Of a stretch of 64,000 nucleotides of DNA, positions 38,550-53,500 are shown in pieces. The position numbers and the translations under genes were made by a program. The notes under the pieces were generated by a model that had not been told where the DNA came from, made no database searches, and saw only the letters and a list, made by a program, of their open reading frames with translations. The DNA comes from Branchiostoma lanceolatum (lineage: Eukaryota; Chordata; Leptocardii; Amphioxiformes; Branchiostomatidae), in assembly GCF_035083965.1 (NCBI RefSeq), contig NC_089739.1, positions 5,276,198 to 5,340,197 on the forward strand, given 5' to 3'. The stretch's first letter is position 1. The number at the start of each line of letters is the position of its first letter.

Positions 38550-41500
38550 CATTGCTGCACACACTTGTACCGGATTCAATATATGGTCATTTAGGACGGG
38601 GAATGGTTGTGATTATAATTCAATCAATCAATCAATCAATCATCATTTCACACCCTTGAAACGGATTCAGTGTATGACAAATCAGGACTTGGGGGTGGGG
38701 TGAAGAGGGGGATACAGATATTGAAAGATAAGGCATTTTAGTATACTTTTATTTCATTACATCCGAACCTAGTTTTAACAAGGGCTGTCAAAAATTACAG
38801 AGAATAAACAGATTGGGGTATCTTTTTCTTTATTTCTTTATTCGATCTGCAAAACATCTAGGTAGCCCCTTTACCAGTAGTCATCCCGTCACTCTAAAAT
38901 ATTCAAATATCTACCACAAAAAACACCCCAAAGCAAACATACACGAATATCACAACCAATACCGCCCTTTCTTCACGGAGGTAATGATAAATAAAGAGAA
39001 TAAAGCTCACCGGTGAAGACCTGTACTTCGCAGAGTGTCAACTGTCTCTCATTGGTACCATACAGCTGGACGCCTACGTATCGTCCTCTCATACCATCAC
39101 ACCAGATGTCTATACTTCGCGGCCAGGTCTCAGGAAAGCGATGCTCTCCTCCGCATTTCGGATTTGATCTCACAATAATCGAGTCACCGATGTGAAGGTA
39201 GAATGGGTTGATCCGTTCCGGTGCGATCACGCGGTTGAAAATGACAACCTTTTTAATGGGAAACTGAGCTTCTAAGTCTACTTGCCACCAAGGGTCTATA
39301 TCATCGACTGACGTATGCGTACAGGAGCCAGCTCCGAAGTTGGAGTCAGTATTGCCGTCAGTTGCTCGGCTGGCCAGTGCTCCGTACGCAGTACTTGACT
39401 GAGTTGACGTCCTTCCAAGTGCGACGCTAGTCAGTACGTCAGTTTGACCTAGAGACAAAAAATTATGAGCTGTCATGAAAAGGGGCTGATATCTACAATG
39501 AAATTCAATACGGCGAACAGTTGTTTTGACTTCTTGTTATCGTTTAGCATTTCGTCAACGTTTTGTGTATCTGGAAAAGATGGCAAAATGCAAATGTGAT
39601 TCATGTAACAGACTTCAACATTGTGAAACATAGTACACACATATACATAATACATGTATGCATAATATTATAGCACATACTCTCTCTCTCTATCCAATTT
39701 AACGTCTTTTGTTCCCCATCATATGGGGGTTGGACGTGCTTGCACATGGATGGGGGAGCCCCAGAACTCCTCATCAAGTGCAAGTCTTTTTTGTAGCAAG
39801 AGTTTTTACGGCTGGATGCCCTTCCTAACGCCAACCCAAACACTTCATCTGTGACACTACTGGGCTTAGGACATGGGAAATGTGTGTTAAGTGCCTTTCC
39901 CAAGGGCACAACGTCTGGGTGTATGTCCGGACATGTCTGGGTACTCCACTGGGGATTGAACCTGGGTCTTATTGGTTCATAGCCGGATGCTCTGCCACTG
40001 TGCCACACAGACGCCACTGTGCACATGTATACAATTAAGCATCTACACATACAAGTAAACATTTCATGACAGCTATAACAAAATTGTATTTTCGATGTGA
40101 ATGAAAATTGCAAAGCACCATAAAAAGGTACGTTCACTTTTTAGCTGGTTATAATATTTTACATAAACAATGAGCTTGACCACTTGCCACATTGCAGATG
40201 ACGATCACGGCTGACCAGTCCGAAATCTCGTACGCTCGTGGCTGTCCAGTCAATCACGTTGCCATGGTGACCACAGGTCACTGACGAGTCTGTCCCTATT
40301 TCATCTGCAGACAGCACGCGGTCCCAGAGGTTCACCTGTGACATCCGAAAATAATTCCATCAGGTTGGTAGAACATAGGATATTTGGGTTTTCTAAAGCG
40401 CCACCTACCTCGGCTACAAATAGCGGCGAGAAGCAGTACTCCAGTCAGTAGCTCTGAGGAAGATGTTTGATAGTCCGTCTAAAGGGTAGTTTTTAATATA
40501 TGTGAGTTCAAAAATATAAAATTGTAAGAAATCTAATGAAATTCAGATGTGTCCTCAGACATGCCTGCAAAGTTGGTTTCACAATAAAGGTTGATTCTGA
40601 TTGATAGATTTGATTTATTTGCACATATTAAAATCAGTTTGTAGTACATAATTGAAAAGAATAGAACAAAAAATACACGTGCTGGGGGGAGAAAAAAAGC
40701 CACGATGGCTTATACAAGGTCTTCCCCCATCTAGATTAACAAAAAATAACATAAATATAACAATTCATAACATAATTATAGTAGTAAGTGATAACAATAG
40801 CAATATGACAACAAGTCAGACAATAATATTAGTAACAAAATGCTGACAAAATAGTAATTGGTTGCATATAGAAAGTATATATCAAATCATAGCATAACTC
40901 GATACTGAAATAGCAGAGATTAACACAGAGTCCATCGCAGTTAACAAAAACAGACATAGAAACGTAAGCAAATGAGACATTACTGGTTGTGTAAAAAGAA
41001 AACTCCAATATCCTTCACCTGTGACAGTTCTCCAATGAAGGCTTGAGACACGTCAAAGCCTCCCTCGACTGCGTCTTGATCCTGACCGAGGATCCATGTA
41101 CCCCCACTGTCCACTGCACCTCCGACGCTGAGACCCACGCCTGAATCCCCAAGCACGCCGTCAGCGTAGAGTTGCCAGCGTCCATCGGTGCCGCGCCAGG
41201 TAGCACATATGGCGTGCCACCCGCCGTCCCAAACGGGCAGATCAGCAGTGATAGCCTTCTGGTTATCTACCCATAACTGGAAGAAAGCCAATTTGATTTA
41301 CTATATGATTAGCTACAACACATTGCTGATTATATAAGAAAACGAATATCTGGTATTGATAAGAAAGACTCAGTGACTCAATGACTCAGTGACAAGATCA
41401 ATCTTTTTTGGAGCAAATTTTCTACATCAATGAAGCAGACAGGCATAAGTATACACAATAAAGCAACAACGGAGACTTTTTTTATTCTGCCGTTGGACAG

Positions 41501-44500
41501 ACAAGACGACATGTCACTGCACTCACGTTTTTATGAATTACAATAACAATACCACGTACAGAACGATAACCCATTTTTACACCTGGGTGGGGTGGGGTGG
41601 GGTGTTGTGGGGTGTGGTGAGGCAATTCGTGCCTTTCCCAAGGGTACAACATCGGTGGCGTCATGGAATTCGAACCCGGGACCTTTGGGTTCTGGGTCGA
41701 ACACACTGCCGTTACGCCACACGGCCCCACGAGAACTGATTGATCAAATTTAAGTTTCTTAACTCTTAAATGAAGAGGGGTTATAAACTTACGTGAAATC
41801 CGTTGACTTCACTGTACAAGAGTAGCTCGTTTGCATACTGAACAGAACCAACAGCGTAGCTGACCAATCCACCTTTGGGACTGCTAGAGCTCAGGTCTGT
41901 GTGCATGTGCAGACAGAGGGTAAACATGCTTAAGTCCCTGACAACTGCAGGCGACATCTTGGCGTAGTTACTGATGCTGCGAGGAGCGGGGAAAATTATC
42001 ATCTGCGGTGGTGGCTCAGGTTTGGCTGTAAAAAAAGGTTAAGATGTGTCATCTTATATACATTCAAGGTTCTCCTCAATGCATCAAAGGAGCAAAGTTA
42101 ACTATATATTGACTTGCAATTTTGATTACCATCCCTGCATTGTAGATATTAGAACAGTACATTAAAAAGTTCCCAGTCATGATATATTCTAAAGATATTC
42201 TAAAAAACTTATCTACCATAGATATTACAAGTAATTGTACATATTCTCATACCTTTGTTTTGTAGGTTACATTAACTATTATAGTTTTTGTTGCACAAGT
42301 TACCAAACGTTTTATCTTATCTATACAGTTGTCAATGTGCATAGGACAGGTTTATGTCTGTTTTTACAAAAGCTTTGCATACATCAAAACAGAAACATGC
42401 GTAGGAGAATGCATGTTATTTTGACACCAAAATCAATATAATTGCAGTCTTCATCAGGTCACGCCGCGTTAGCAAGTGGTCAAAATTGCAAGAAATAGCC
42501 TGTACCGCCCCCCGTCTCGACATTTGACATACTTATTGGTACAGTATTACAAGTTATGGTTTGAACTAAGCCACAAATGACTCGATAAAACGTGCATTCA
42601 CAAAGGGCTGGGGATCACCAGAACCGACTGGAGGGTCTATGGCGAGAGTAGACAAACATGGCGTGACCTAGCTACGCATGTCTGTAGCCGCTATGCATCA
42701 GATCCTGATGCTCGCGAATGATTGATTCACAAAGTACCAGCAGCCTACCTCCTTCTGCTCCAAAAAAGTCCACTTCACGTATGTAAGGCTGGTGCACTGA
42801 GTGCGTGTCCGTGATGAGCAGCTTCCAGAACCGTCCCTTGGCTGAGAACCCACCAAACTCCTGTCGCGTGGTGATGCCTCCTTCCACGTTTGTCACGGTC
42901 ACCGCATCTTCCCAGTCCAAGTTGTTCGAGTCAGAACTGGTCGATCTTTGGAACTTGAACGCCAAGACGTCGTGGGTTGTGTCTCCGTAGTTAGAAATGC
43001 CAATCTTGGACAGAGTATGAAGCATCCCAAAGTCGAAGATGATGTAAAATGGGGGTATTGGGTTCCAGAAGGTCTGATGAATATTATCAAGAACCTTGTC
43101 GGGACTTTCTCCTACCAGTACGGAGACTGATGCATTCATCACCCAATCAGGAGATCTCACAAGCCAGTCAACACCTTAAGTTTATGAATTAAGATAAAAT
43201 AGCTGCTTCAGATGAGCACGGAGTACAAAGATTCTCATAAATAGATGATAAGATTAGTTATTCTGGGTCTATGATATCAACAAGCCTATATTTGCTGGCA
43301 AATGCAGAGTATGTCTTCTCCGTCTGTAATTCTGTGTTGGCGGTTTGGTTAGATTTTCATTCTTTTCTTTTATGATTTTTTATGCTTTTCATATTATTGT
43401 ACAACAAGCAAAACTACATTAACCCTCCCTCAAGCCGATAAAAGGAACATTTAGATAAACAACTCATTATTGAGTATATAGCTTTTAACCCAACACAATC
43501 ATAGGCTAATTAGTAGATTTAGAGATTGAACCAAGGAGGTTAAAGCATTGTTAACCTACTTGATTAGACATCCGGGTAATAAGATACGCCATATAGCAGT
43601 TATCAAGCAACTGGATATGACTTTGGAAACGGTCAACGTTTCATGTAGTATTCACTACTTTTCGTCAGTTACACTAAGCAAGATTTGTTAATCAGCGGGT
43701 CTTTAGCCAACAACAATGATTATGCAAATGAAGTGATGCTTTAGATGTTTAGATTACTTGATATATGGATATATGGAACTATACTTACGTTTTGAATTGA
43801 GACGGGCGTTTGGAGCAATGTCGTTACTCGTTGATGCTTCTATCTGATTATCTTCAATCTCTCGGGTCTCCATACCAAGACTTTGCGGAGAACTCTGGCA
43901 TGATGGGGACGCTGCAACATGAAATTTTGAACTTCGTCAGACTTGCTCCGAACGATTCAATCTTACATACTTAGCTGCTTTTTACGTATACTATAATGTA
44001 CTGTACTGTAAAAATGTCATTTGCTGTTCAAGAGGTTTTGATGCTGCTCTTTGGAGGGGGCATTAAGCCTTTGATCCCGTAAATGTGTGAGCTATTGAGA
44101 ATTACGTCTCTGTCTATTCACGTAAAGGGTCCAAGACACGCCTTACCATGAGAGGAATGGCGACGCGATGAGCTCCGACCAAAAACGCGAACCTTGCCGA
44201 AGTCACATTGCACCGTTATCCAATTGGAAAATGACCACACTGGATCTTAATAAGGACTGCTGTTTTACCTTCACAAAGCAATAAGGAAGACCATTTCTAA
44301 ATACACTATATATACTAGAATATATGAATACATACCTATACTATCAGGTTCATTGCGTGGACAGCTATAGTAGGTGATTCCATCTGTACAGTCATCTCGA
44401 TATCTTCGTCTGCAGTCATCACCCGCAGCATTGCAATAGCCAGGGACTGGAGGATGGTAATAATAATAAGAGCATATTTGTACTTGGCAAAAGCAACACG

Positions 44501-47500
44501 GAATGGAATTTTGTAATGATATGTGTCAATTTCACATGTTTAGGGACAATGGATTCTCTTCCCTCAACAATTTTTTTTCAAACTTGTTTCTTCTGATCAT
44601 CATTGTGTGTTGATGGGGAATATATTGACAACAATGTTTGTAACAACGCTTGTAAAAATGTTTAGTGCAGCCTAGAAGACAAACTAAACAGCCCCGTAAA
44701 TTGATTGTTGCTCAAGATCTAACTCAAGGGGCTCTGGGAAAATTTCATCGGGTGCATGTTGGCCTTGGAACCGAGGAGCTGGCTCGTTTCGGCCCTCGAA
44801 AAAGTCTGGCATCCTGGCTATGTATAATGCAACAATGAACCTTTACACTCACCTAGATCACAGAACTTCCAGTCAATCTCGTACCCAGGCTCGTTTCTGA
44901 TGGCTAGATACCACGGAGGCCCCTGTAGGGGTTCTGGGTCTGCCAGCTCTACTAGTGGTTGCAGGTCTCCACCTCTTCCAATTGACACTTTTCCATCGGC
45001 CAGGCGAACCCAAAATTTGTGAAATTCCTCCGCCTCAAGGGAGAACACGTTGTATGGAAATGTATTTGTCATGTCGAGGACACCCAAAGATATTCTGGCC
45101 AGGCTAATTTGTTCCCCGAACATGCGTATTTGGTACCTCTCTTGAAAATCATGGGCCCAGAGAAAAAGTTTCCACCATAAACCGTTCACTGTCGGTTTGA
45201 CATAAAATGTAAAGGTGCTGGACCGCGTCAAAGCAACCGTCAACACCGATTGCCCAGAACTTCTTATTTGCTTGCACCCTGTTAAAAACAAATGTGGGAA
45301 ACAGCCAGTTACAGTGATAATCACTTTTTGGCGGCAAAGGTTTGGGTCCAAGAATACAGTCAGTAAATGTCAAATTACTTCTTCAAATAGACACTGACAA
45401 CTAATATTCTTACACGGTACAAATTTCACTGTACTACATTTCATTCTTGAGAAAAAGCAACACATTTACTTGGGTATGGACAATTCGGAGTGTGAATGAT
45501 TTTTTTTTTTTTTAACTATCTTGATGCCGATTCTACTGTATAGTACATATCTGCATTGTGAAAAGTTAAACCGTACCTTCTTCACAAAGAGAAGACTTCC
45601 TATCGGATGTGCAGTCTGTTGTTGCCCAACCGTAGCCCTTCGTATGGTCAACATAGGGGCAGGTATTCTCCGTAGATGCATCTTGGAACCCTGGAAGCCA
45701 GGCTCCATTGCTGTTATCTGTGTGAGCCATTGTGTCGTTTTTAATCCAGAATGACTGATCCTGGTATTTTCCGTCTAGTTTCCAAGCAATTAGGTCCTAG
45801 AGAGAAATATACCATTTATTTATATATTGTTGAAATTTGCCTTAATTTTGTGGACCCATGGAACGATTGACATAACAGGGAGCCAGGCCCCACTGCTGTT
45901 GTCTGTGTGAGCTACTGTGTCGTTTTTAATCCAGAATGACTGATCCTGGTATTTTCCTTGTAGTTTCCAAGCAATCAGGTCCTAGAGAGAAATATACCTT
46001 TTTATCTATATATTGTTGAAATTTGCCTTGATTTTATGGACCCTTGGAAGGATTGACATAACAGGTGACTATCACCTTTTCAAGATATTCGGAGACTTGA
46101 CTGTAAAGTTTTATCTACCCCTACTATTTTTGATAAGAACAGTGAGTTTTGACGTGCTCGAGGTGTTGCTCGTCTCAAACACAGAACATTTAGCTTCACG
46201 TCCTATCTGAGAAGATGCCCCTAACCGAAGCTAGATACTCATTTTCTCATCTTCTCCTGAGTCGAGTGACAGGCAAAAGGATGCCTGGCATATATCTAAT
46301 CTATCCAAGGTGACAGCAAAGAATAAAACTCCCTATGTCTCCTAAGTCTTTAGTGTCTAAAGTGACTTTGACATGTGTAACACGACAATACATGTAAGTC
46401 AAAACCTAGTCAAAAAGTTGAAATTTTATTTTGGGGTAAATTGGCTGATTCTACACTTTTGACGTCTACATGCCATTGACGCAATGATTTATGACATCCA
46501 CATTCGGATGTTGCTTCTAACATCAAATATAGAATATGACATACGAAATGCGACAGCTTAGAAACAATGATAAAGGGAAGGCATTAGAGTCCGAAAGGTC
46601 ATTGGAGTCCTACCTGCTGTTGCTTTGACCTTGGCCAGGCGTGGGAGGTGCACTTCGCACCATATGCTGCCCTCGAGTTTATCCATTTATAGCAAACCTC
46701 CCCATTTCCCCATCTACCATAACCCGTCTGGCAATTCAATTCATCTGCAAAAGAGTTACACGAATTATAAAAAACATGGCATCTTACAGCAAATACAAAC
46801 GACGACGATACATAAGATAAACAAATTGACCAATGTTTGGCAGTTGTTGGATTGTAACTGTTTTATTAGTGTAGATTGAGTACATATGTAAAATGCTTTG
46901 ACAATTCCTTTGCAAATTTAGCATTATGTTACTTCAATAGGTTTTGACATCATTCTTGGATGTATCATTTGTACATATAGAAAATGTTATACAAAACGAT
47001 CTGACCAGCCATAGTGTCCTATTCAAATGTGTTTTATGAATTATGAAGTTCTTATAGAGTGCAACATCAGTAGGATGTTGGTTAAAAAAGTGTCTGATAC
47101 ATTTGAATATGATATTAATATTCATCTATTTCCTGTGGCCAATCAAGGGAGACATTATCTATTTATCGATGTCTGTTAATATTTTTGGTCAAGGAAAATG
47201 AATAGATAAATAACTAAATGAATAGATAAATAAACAAATATATAAAAGCAAAAAAGAAAGAAACAAAGAAAAGAAACTGCAGAATTCTTTAGTATGTATG
47301 CATCCGTATTTTTACAAGCTAAAAATGAAGTGAAATGATACACATACCTAGATCAGCCTCTTCTCTTATCCAGTACCGGACGCTAATGTCTTGTGTGGAC
47401 AGCTCATCTGCTATCATGTTTGTGATGTTCTTATCTTCTGTCCGAGGTTCCCTTGCCACCAAGGTTCCCCAGGGTATGTTTTCATCGGCCAGGCTCGATG

Positions 47501-50500
47501 TGGTCAACAGGGCAGGGGAGGCCTGGGGAAAATATTATGTGAAGAATTAGACAAAGAGTTTCTAAACAAAGCCAATATTAGACAGTTATGATGGCACAGA
47601 TGAAAAGTTTGGTGTGTTGCTGTATGTATATGTGCGGATGTAGTGTAATTTGACCTCATGCGTCCCAACGATCAAATCAGAGGTCATGATATGGCATAGT
47701 CATGATAGTTTCTGAATCTAGATGTCTACGTTCCCCTTTCTTGAATCATCTTGTATGTGTATTTACTTTATTTTATTTTATCATATGTATATTGCATTAT
47801 GTACATCATGTTTCATGTTGTAAATTCTATTGAGTGGTGCCGTTGATGTACGTAAGTATATCACCTATAGTGTGTGAATGTTTTTTTTTTGTATATGTGA
47901 ATATGAACATGCATTGTTAACCGTTCTTAACCAATAGTAATTGATAACCAACTAACTTACGGGAGAGTTTGGAACCCATGGCACCCTGTGCCCGAGTGAC
48001 CCAGTCCCGTGCGTCCAGGGCCCGTAACGCCTGAGGATGTTTACATCAGTCTGATGGGGATTACCGTGGACTAAAGAGTAGTTCTTCGGCGCCTCCCACA
48101 CACCTCCCCAATGCCTGTTTGGTCCGGCCTCGATACGGTACTGTGGAGATCAGTCAGATAATCTTATATCATTTTTTTTTTCTGGATTAACTGGAATGGA
48201 AGAAAAGATAGAAACTAGCTTAGTAGGATTATGACTTGGCTTTTGTGCCGTAACGCAGGTATCATTTACAAACCATAGTAAGAACCAGCATTTAAATGAT
48301 ATTTTTGCGGAACTATAACACGAGTTCCCTCTCTCTGCGGACACACATAACTACGCACAAAGAAGCGCAACAACTGACTACATAATTGATTAATTTGACA
48401 ATAAAACAGCAATACTGCAATACATTTTAACTTTCTTTCCACATTTGCTGTGCAATCATCTGAGCGGAGTTCATTTGTCATGACTTCAGATGACAGGAAT
48501 TTCAAACATTTTAAGTTACTATATGAAAAGTTCTACTTACAGTTAGAGTTTAGAAAATCTATAGAAGGTTTTCTTGTGCTGACTTACGTGAAACTTCTTC
48601 CCAGGGAACGAGTCCTTGATCATGTCACCGAAACCAAGGATGGAATAGTCATGGCTGACTGAGGGATATCCAACATGGCGTTCCGTCACGTGACCTTCCC
48701 AGCGTTCCCTCGTAGTGGCTGTTACGAGAAGTGTCCAACCTCCCCCGTCTCTGTACATGTCGCAGTGCACGCGCAGAACTCTGTTCTTGACCCTTATCTG
48801 GTAGATTCCGTGATGAGGATACTCGCCGAGTATACGAGCTCTGTCCAGAGCCTCACGGCAGGACCTTGGTAAGGCGTCGTCTGAAGTAAGAATGATTTTG
48901 AGACTCATTAGCATTTAAGATGCATTTTACTGCAGGTTATGTTTGTATGTTCGTCTGTATTTGTGGGTCAGCTGTTACCAGCGAGAGCTGCCTAGGCTGA
49001 CCCAGTGTAATGACTTGTCCTCATTGTCAATAAACAAATACAAATACAAAGATGTCAAACAGGCATGATCAAATTCGACTATCTAACCACCCCAGCCAAA
49101 ACTTAAGTATCAACGGTATACCACAAACAACCTCTTAGCCCTTTTCCTTGTTATTTGTGGGTGTGTTTGCTTGTTTTTTGGACAGCATAACTCTCTAAGT
49201 TGTGGTTGACTCTTTTATAATATTTGATATGAGAGTAGGTGTTGACAAGTGGAAGGACAATTAATTCTTATTTTTGTGTCCCCTAGTGGTTTTCTACGGT
49301 ACCGCAGTAGAACTTTTTTTTAATCTTTGATTCATTCAAAGGTAAAGCTAAATTTTAGGTCCATAGATTATTTCAGACATATTTGCTTTACATGCTCCAG
49401 TCATACCATGACACCGTTTTCATACTCACATTTGTAGTTGAACTCACAAATGTATGGTCTAGAAACGGGACACGGTGTGATAGAGTCTTGTCCTGTTTGT
49501 AAGCAGTAATCTTGAACTTGCACTATTCCCAGGCCCTGTCAAAAAGAGTGAAACAAATCATAAGTTCAACAAAGGAGGTTAAAATCTTATTTTGACCTCC
49601 TTGGTTCAACCTCGTTCGAGCAAAGACAGGCAAGCTAGTAATAGAGTGATCATTTACTTTCTTGTGATCTAAACAGAAATAGAATGTTCATAAAAAAATC
49701 AACATGCTTCGTGATTCCGTCCCTGCAGAACATCGGGTACGTAATGATAGGTAAAGCAGTCATCCTCAATTGATGTCAAACATAATTCTTTTTCAACTAG
49801 CTTGTAGAAGTGCAAAATGTGGCTTCGCTACAACTAGCCTATTTAGCCAAGCACACCGGGCCATCCCTAGTTTTCTCGATAGGTATGTTGGGTTCTTTTA
49901 CGTAATGATTTTAAGTCCGGATATGGCGTACACAAGAGAGTTAAACCCACCGCTCCGACAGTCGACTTTTCCATGACGTTTGTCGCATGACGGGATAAGA
50001 ACGACCTCTCTTCGTCAGAGGTAAGTTCAGCAAGACGAGGGACCACTCCGGGTAAAGGTTGGAGTCTGGAACACACCTGATCTGAGGCTTCAGTACTCGC
50101 TTCGAAGCTGACGAAGTAACAAGAGAAGCCTTTGGGAATCCACCCAGGAGGACAAAGAGCTGAAAAGTATAAAGCATTTACGAAACTGTTTGTCAAAATA
50201 CATCTTTCACATCACAAGATAACAATGCTCTTCATTCACAATCAGAATGTATCTAGAATAAAGATCCAACGTTTCAGAGAAAGTCTGTTATCTTCCTCAT
50301 GTCATTACTGACTGGTAATATTCCACAGTACAGGTAGGTGTCGCTGCTAACAATGCGGTCCTAAAGATAGGTATTGTCATATATGCGTTCCCAAAATAAA
50401 GTAATGAAATGATCCTGCTTGGCACTCTACTTGAAGCTTTGGGGTGAACAAAATCTGACGGGAACATACCTTTTTGAATGCTTCATTAGTATTTGGCTTC

Positions 50501-53500
50501 TATCAAAATTATCTAACAGTTTTACATTTCAAAAGACTTATAACGTTTAACGTGACATAAAGCAAAATACAATCTAGAAAAGAAATATCGTGATATCAGA
50601 AACATATGAACAATTACTTTGTTACTTAAATTATTCAGCTATTAAGGGCATATATTCATGTCACTGATAAATGAACGATGAATAGATATCTGAACGATAA
50701 ATAGTATCATGAAATGTTATATTCTTACTTTCATGCTCCTGTGGTACACTATAAATTTCTAACTCAGTAATCCCGGCTTGAGTGATGTCTCCCGTATGCA
50801 TGGCTATAATCTGCATCGAAACGAACCGCGTTCTAAGCAGGGGAAATGTGACGTAATCTGGTGGAAATGTGACGTCATCCCACAACATGGCGGCCACCTC
50901 GCTGTCACTTCTTTGTTCAAGTTGCACTAATGGTTCCTACAAAAAAACAGAAGGTGTCTCTTAGTTCACAGTAATGAAATTTGACATGCCCATGCAGAAT
51001 CAAATGTACGTACACAAGCATGCCTTTCCGAATGCCCCTTATAACCACAACGTTATCAGCAAGGTTTGAAAAACCCATCAATCAATCAATCAATCAATCA
51101 ACCGACCAATCACTCAATCAACCAATCAAAATGTGTGATTCACACTTACATGAGTTGAGCTAAATTCGTTCTCAGAGAACCAGAATTTCAATGTCGCGAT
51201 CCTGGCGGCCGGGTCGTTTCCTTGCATGATGCGGACCCTTTTAATAACAGAAAAGGAACTATGTACAACACGCATATCTTAAAATTACCATTTGGGACAA
51301 GTTGCACAAAGCCTTAGCCTTAAACGATATTTACATCATATCACCTTAACTTTACACAAAAATCACAGAATGATATTGCAGGAGCTTAAGATATTTGATT
51401 CTATCCGAATGTATTAAAAGACATCTGAAACATGTATTTTACAAGTTAAGGCCATCTTATGATGAAATAGATAAATGAATTAATAGCTCCATTCTTGATT
51501 GTGTAGATGCAAAATGTATAAAGTGAAAATGAAATGTCACATTTTAATGTTGAACAAATACTCTTGTGATTATTATATCTGCAAGTTAAGTATACGTTAC
51601 ATGTAAGTGTGAAACTTTACCTGTGAATGACATACCACTGGCTGAGCACAACCCGGATGTAATCGGTGCTAACGGAAGGACTCCACAGTCCGGAGCCCGG
51701 GCCCAACATCCCATCGATGAGCGCTGTGCATTCCTGACCTCCACCGGTCGTACAGAGACCACCGTTAGAGAGATCTGCCACATTTACGGAGGTTGACGTG
51801 TCTAAAGTAAACACAGAAAGGGATACGTTGATGAACGTTAGACACCCTGGTGACAAGATACGCAAGTAACTGGATAGATTTTGGAAACGGCCATAGTATA
51901 GTAAGTAAGTATAAATAAGTAAGTATCTGCAAGTTGTGGAAGGGAAGGAAAGGGATGGATTTCAAAACGTATATAATTTTTTTTTCTTTTGCTCTGCTGT
52001 TGAAGCAAGCATCATAGTGATCTAGCCCAAGCTTAACAACGTTATCTTTATTTAAGTATCTTATCTATCAATCTTGGATACATATGTTCAGTACCTTCAG
52101 CAGAATAGGGCTGATTTCAAAAGGGAACATATGCCAGGGAAACAGAACACAAATTTGGGAGGTCATGTATAATACAGGTGAATAAAAATTCAATTGTACA
52201 AATTGCACAACGAAAATGAACGACGGCAATGGTGAAGTTTAAATATGTTTTAACAATAAATAATACATCGTAAGTTTCAATACCACGATTTCTGATAATG
52301 CTAATATTAGTTGACATGGCTATCAGTTTTAGCTTAAAGTTGAAAGTTCATCTGTGTTGGTAGAAATCATTCTAAAACAAGTTTTAACTGTAATTTCCAA
52401 CACAAGAATTGGACACACCCAAATTTTCGACTGTACGACACCAGTCTTTGTCAAGGAGTGAGCAATCCACCGCTGGGATGACGTCATGTAATGCAGTTAG
52501 TACACTCCTTGACAGAGACTGGTGTCGTACAGTCAAAAATGTGGGTAAGTCCAATTCTTGTGTTGGAAATTACAGTTAAAACTTGTTTAAGAAAAAAAAC
52601 TAACAGTTTGATCGGCACAGAGAAGTACCTGGTGCCGGTTCCAGTAGCTCGAATCGCAGACAGATGTGGTTGACCATGGCCTGGGGGAAAACGTACACTT
52701 TGTCCGTCACGATGGGTTGGCTGAACATGTTAGTGACAACCGTGTCTGCGTCAAAGTTTCCACGAAAATCCTGGAACAGCCAAAAACAGTTGGTCAGATT
52801 AAACAGTTCATCAGTCATCAGGTTGGTAAGTTACTGAATAAAAAGACTTTTTTTTACACATCCAGTAGATTTATTCCACGGACGATCTCTATGTCATCCC
52901 CTGTGATTGTACATATGGAAATATTTTGACTTGCATGGGAATGCATCTCATTATTATGTATAAGCAGCGACACCTGTGCTGCATTACGGTGTGAACCAGT
53001 CAAAATTGCCTTGAAGAAGGTGACAGATGGTCACCGAAACGTCGGTGGAATAAATCTCCCGGTTGTGTAAAAAAGAGTACACATGTATTTTTATTCAGTT
53101 CATCAGTCAGTTCAGCAATAAGAGCGAAAAGTTCAGTTGTTTGTGGTGTGTCTCTGTGTGTCCGTTTGTGTATGACAGCATAACATAAGATTAAGAACCG
53201 CTACATGAGTTGTGATGATATTTGGTGTGTGGATAGGTCTTGAATAGACAAGATAAAGGTCTATTTTGGACCCCCTGGATTTATCTATCATTTTAGGAAA
53301 GGATCTGATATGCCAAGATATACTCACAGGGTCGTCCGTTCTTTGCAGAAATGTCCGTAACACGGTGTGGACTGCACCTTGGTATCCATACCGCACGTGG
53401 TATGACGTAACCCAACAGTCGGCGGAGCCATGGATCCCCTGAGTAGAAATCCCCAAGATGACACGTTTGGTGGGGAAAGTAACTTTCACCCACTCAATCC

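Noticed and set aside
39601-40137. 178-codon minus ORF
   Set aside because: It runs through a tRNA-derived SINE and has no protein similarity; the true exons lie on both sides of it.
45882-46065. A second functional C-type lectin exon
   Set aside because: It has an acceptor but no donor, and a read-through would be out of frame. It is treated as a partial duplication.
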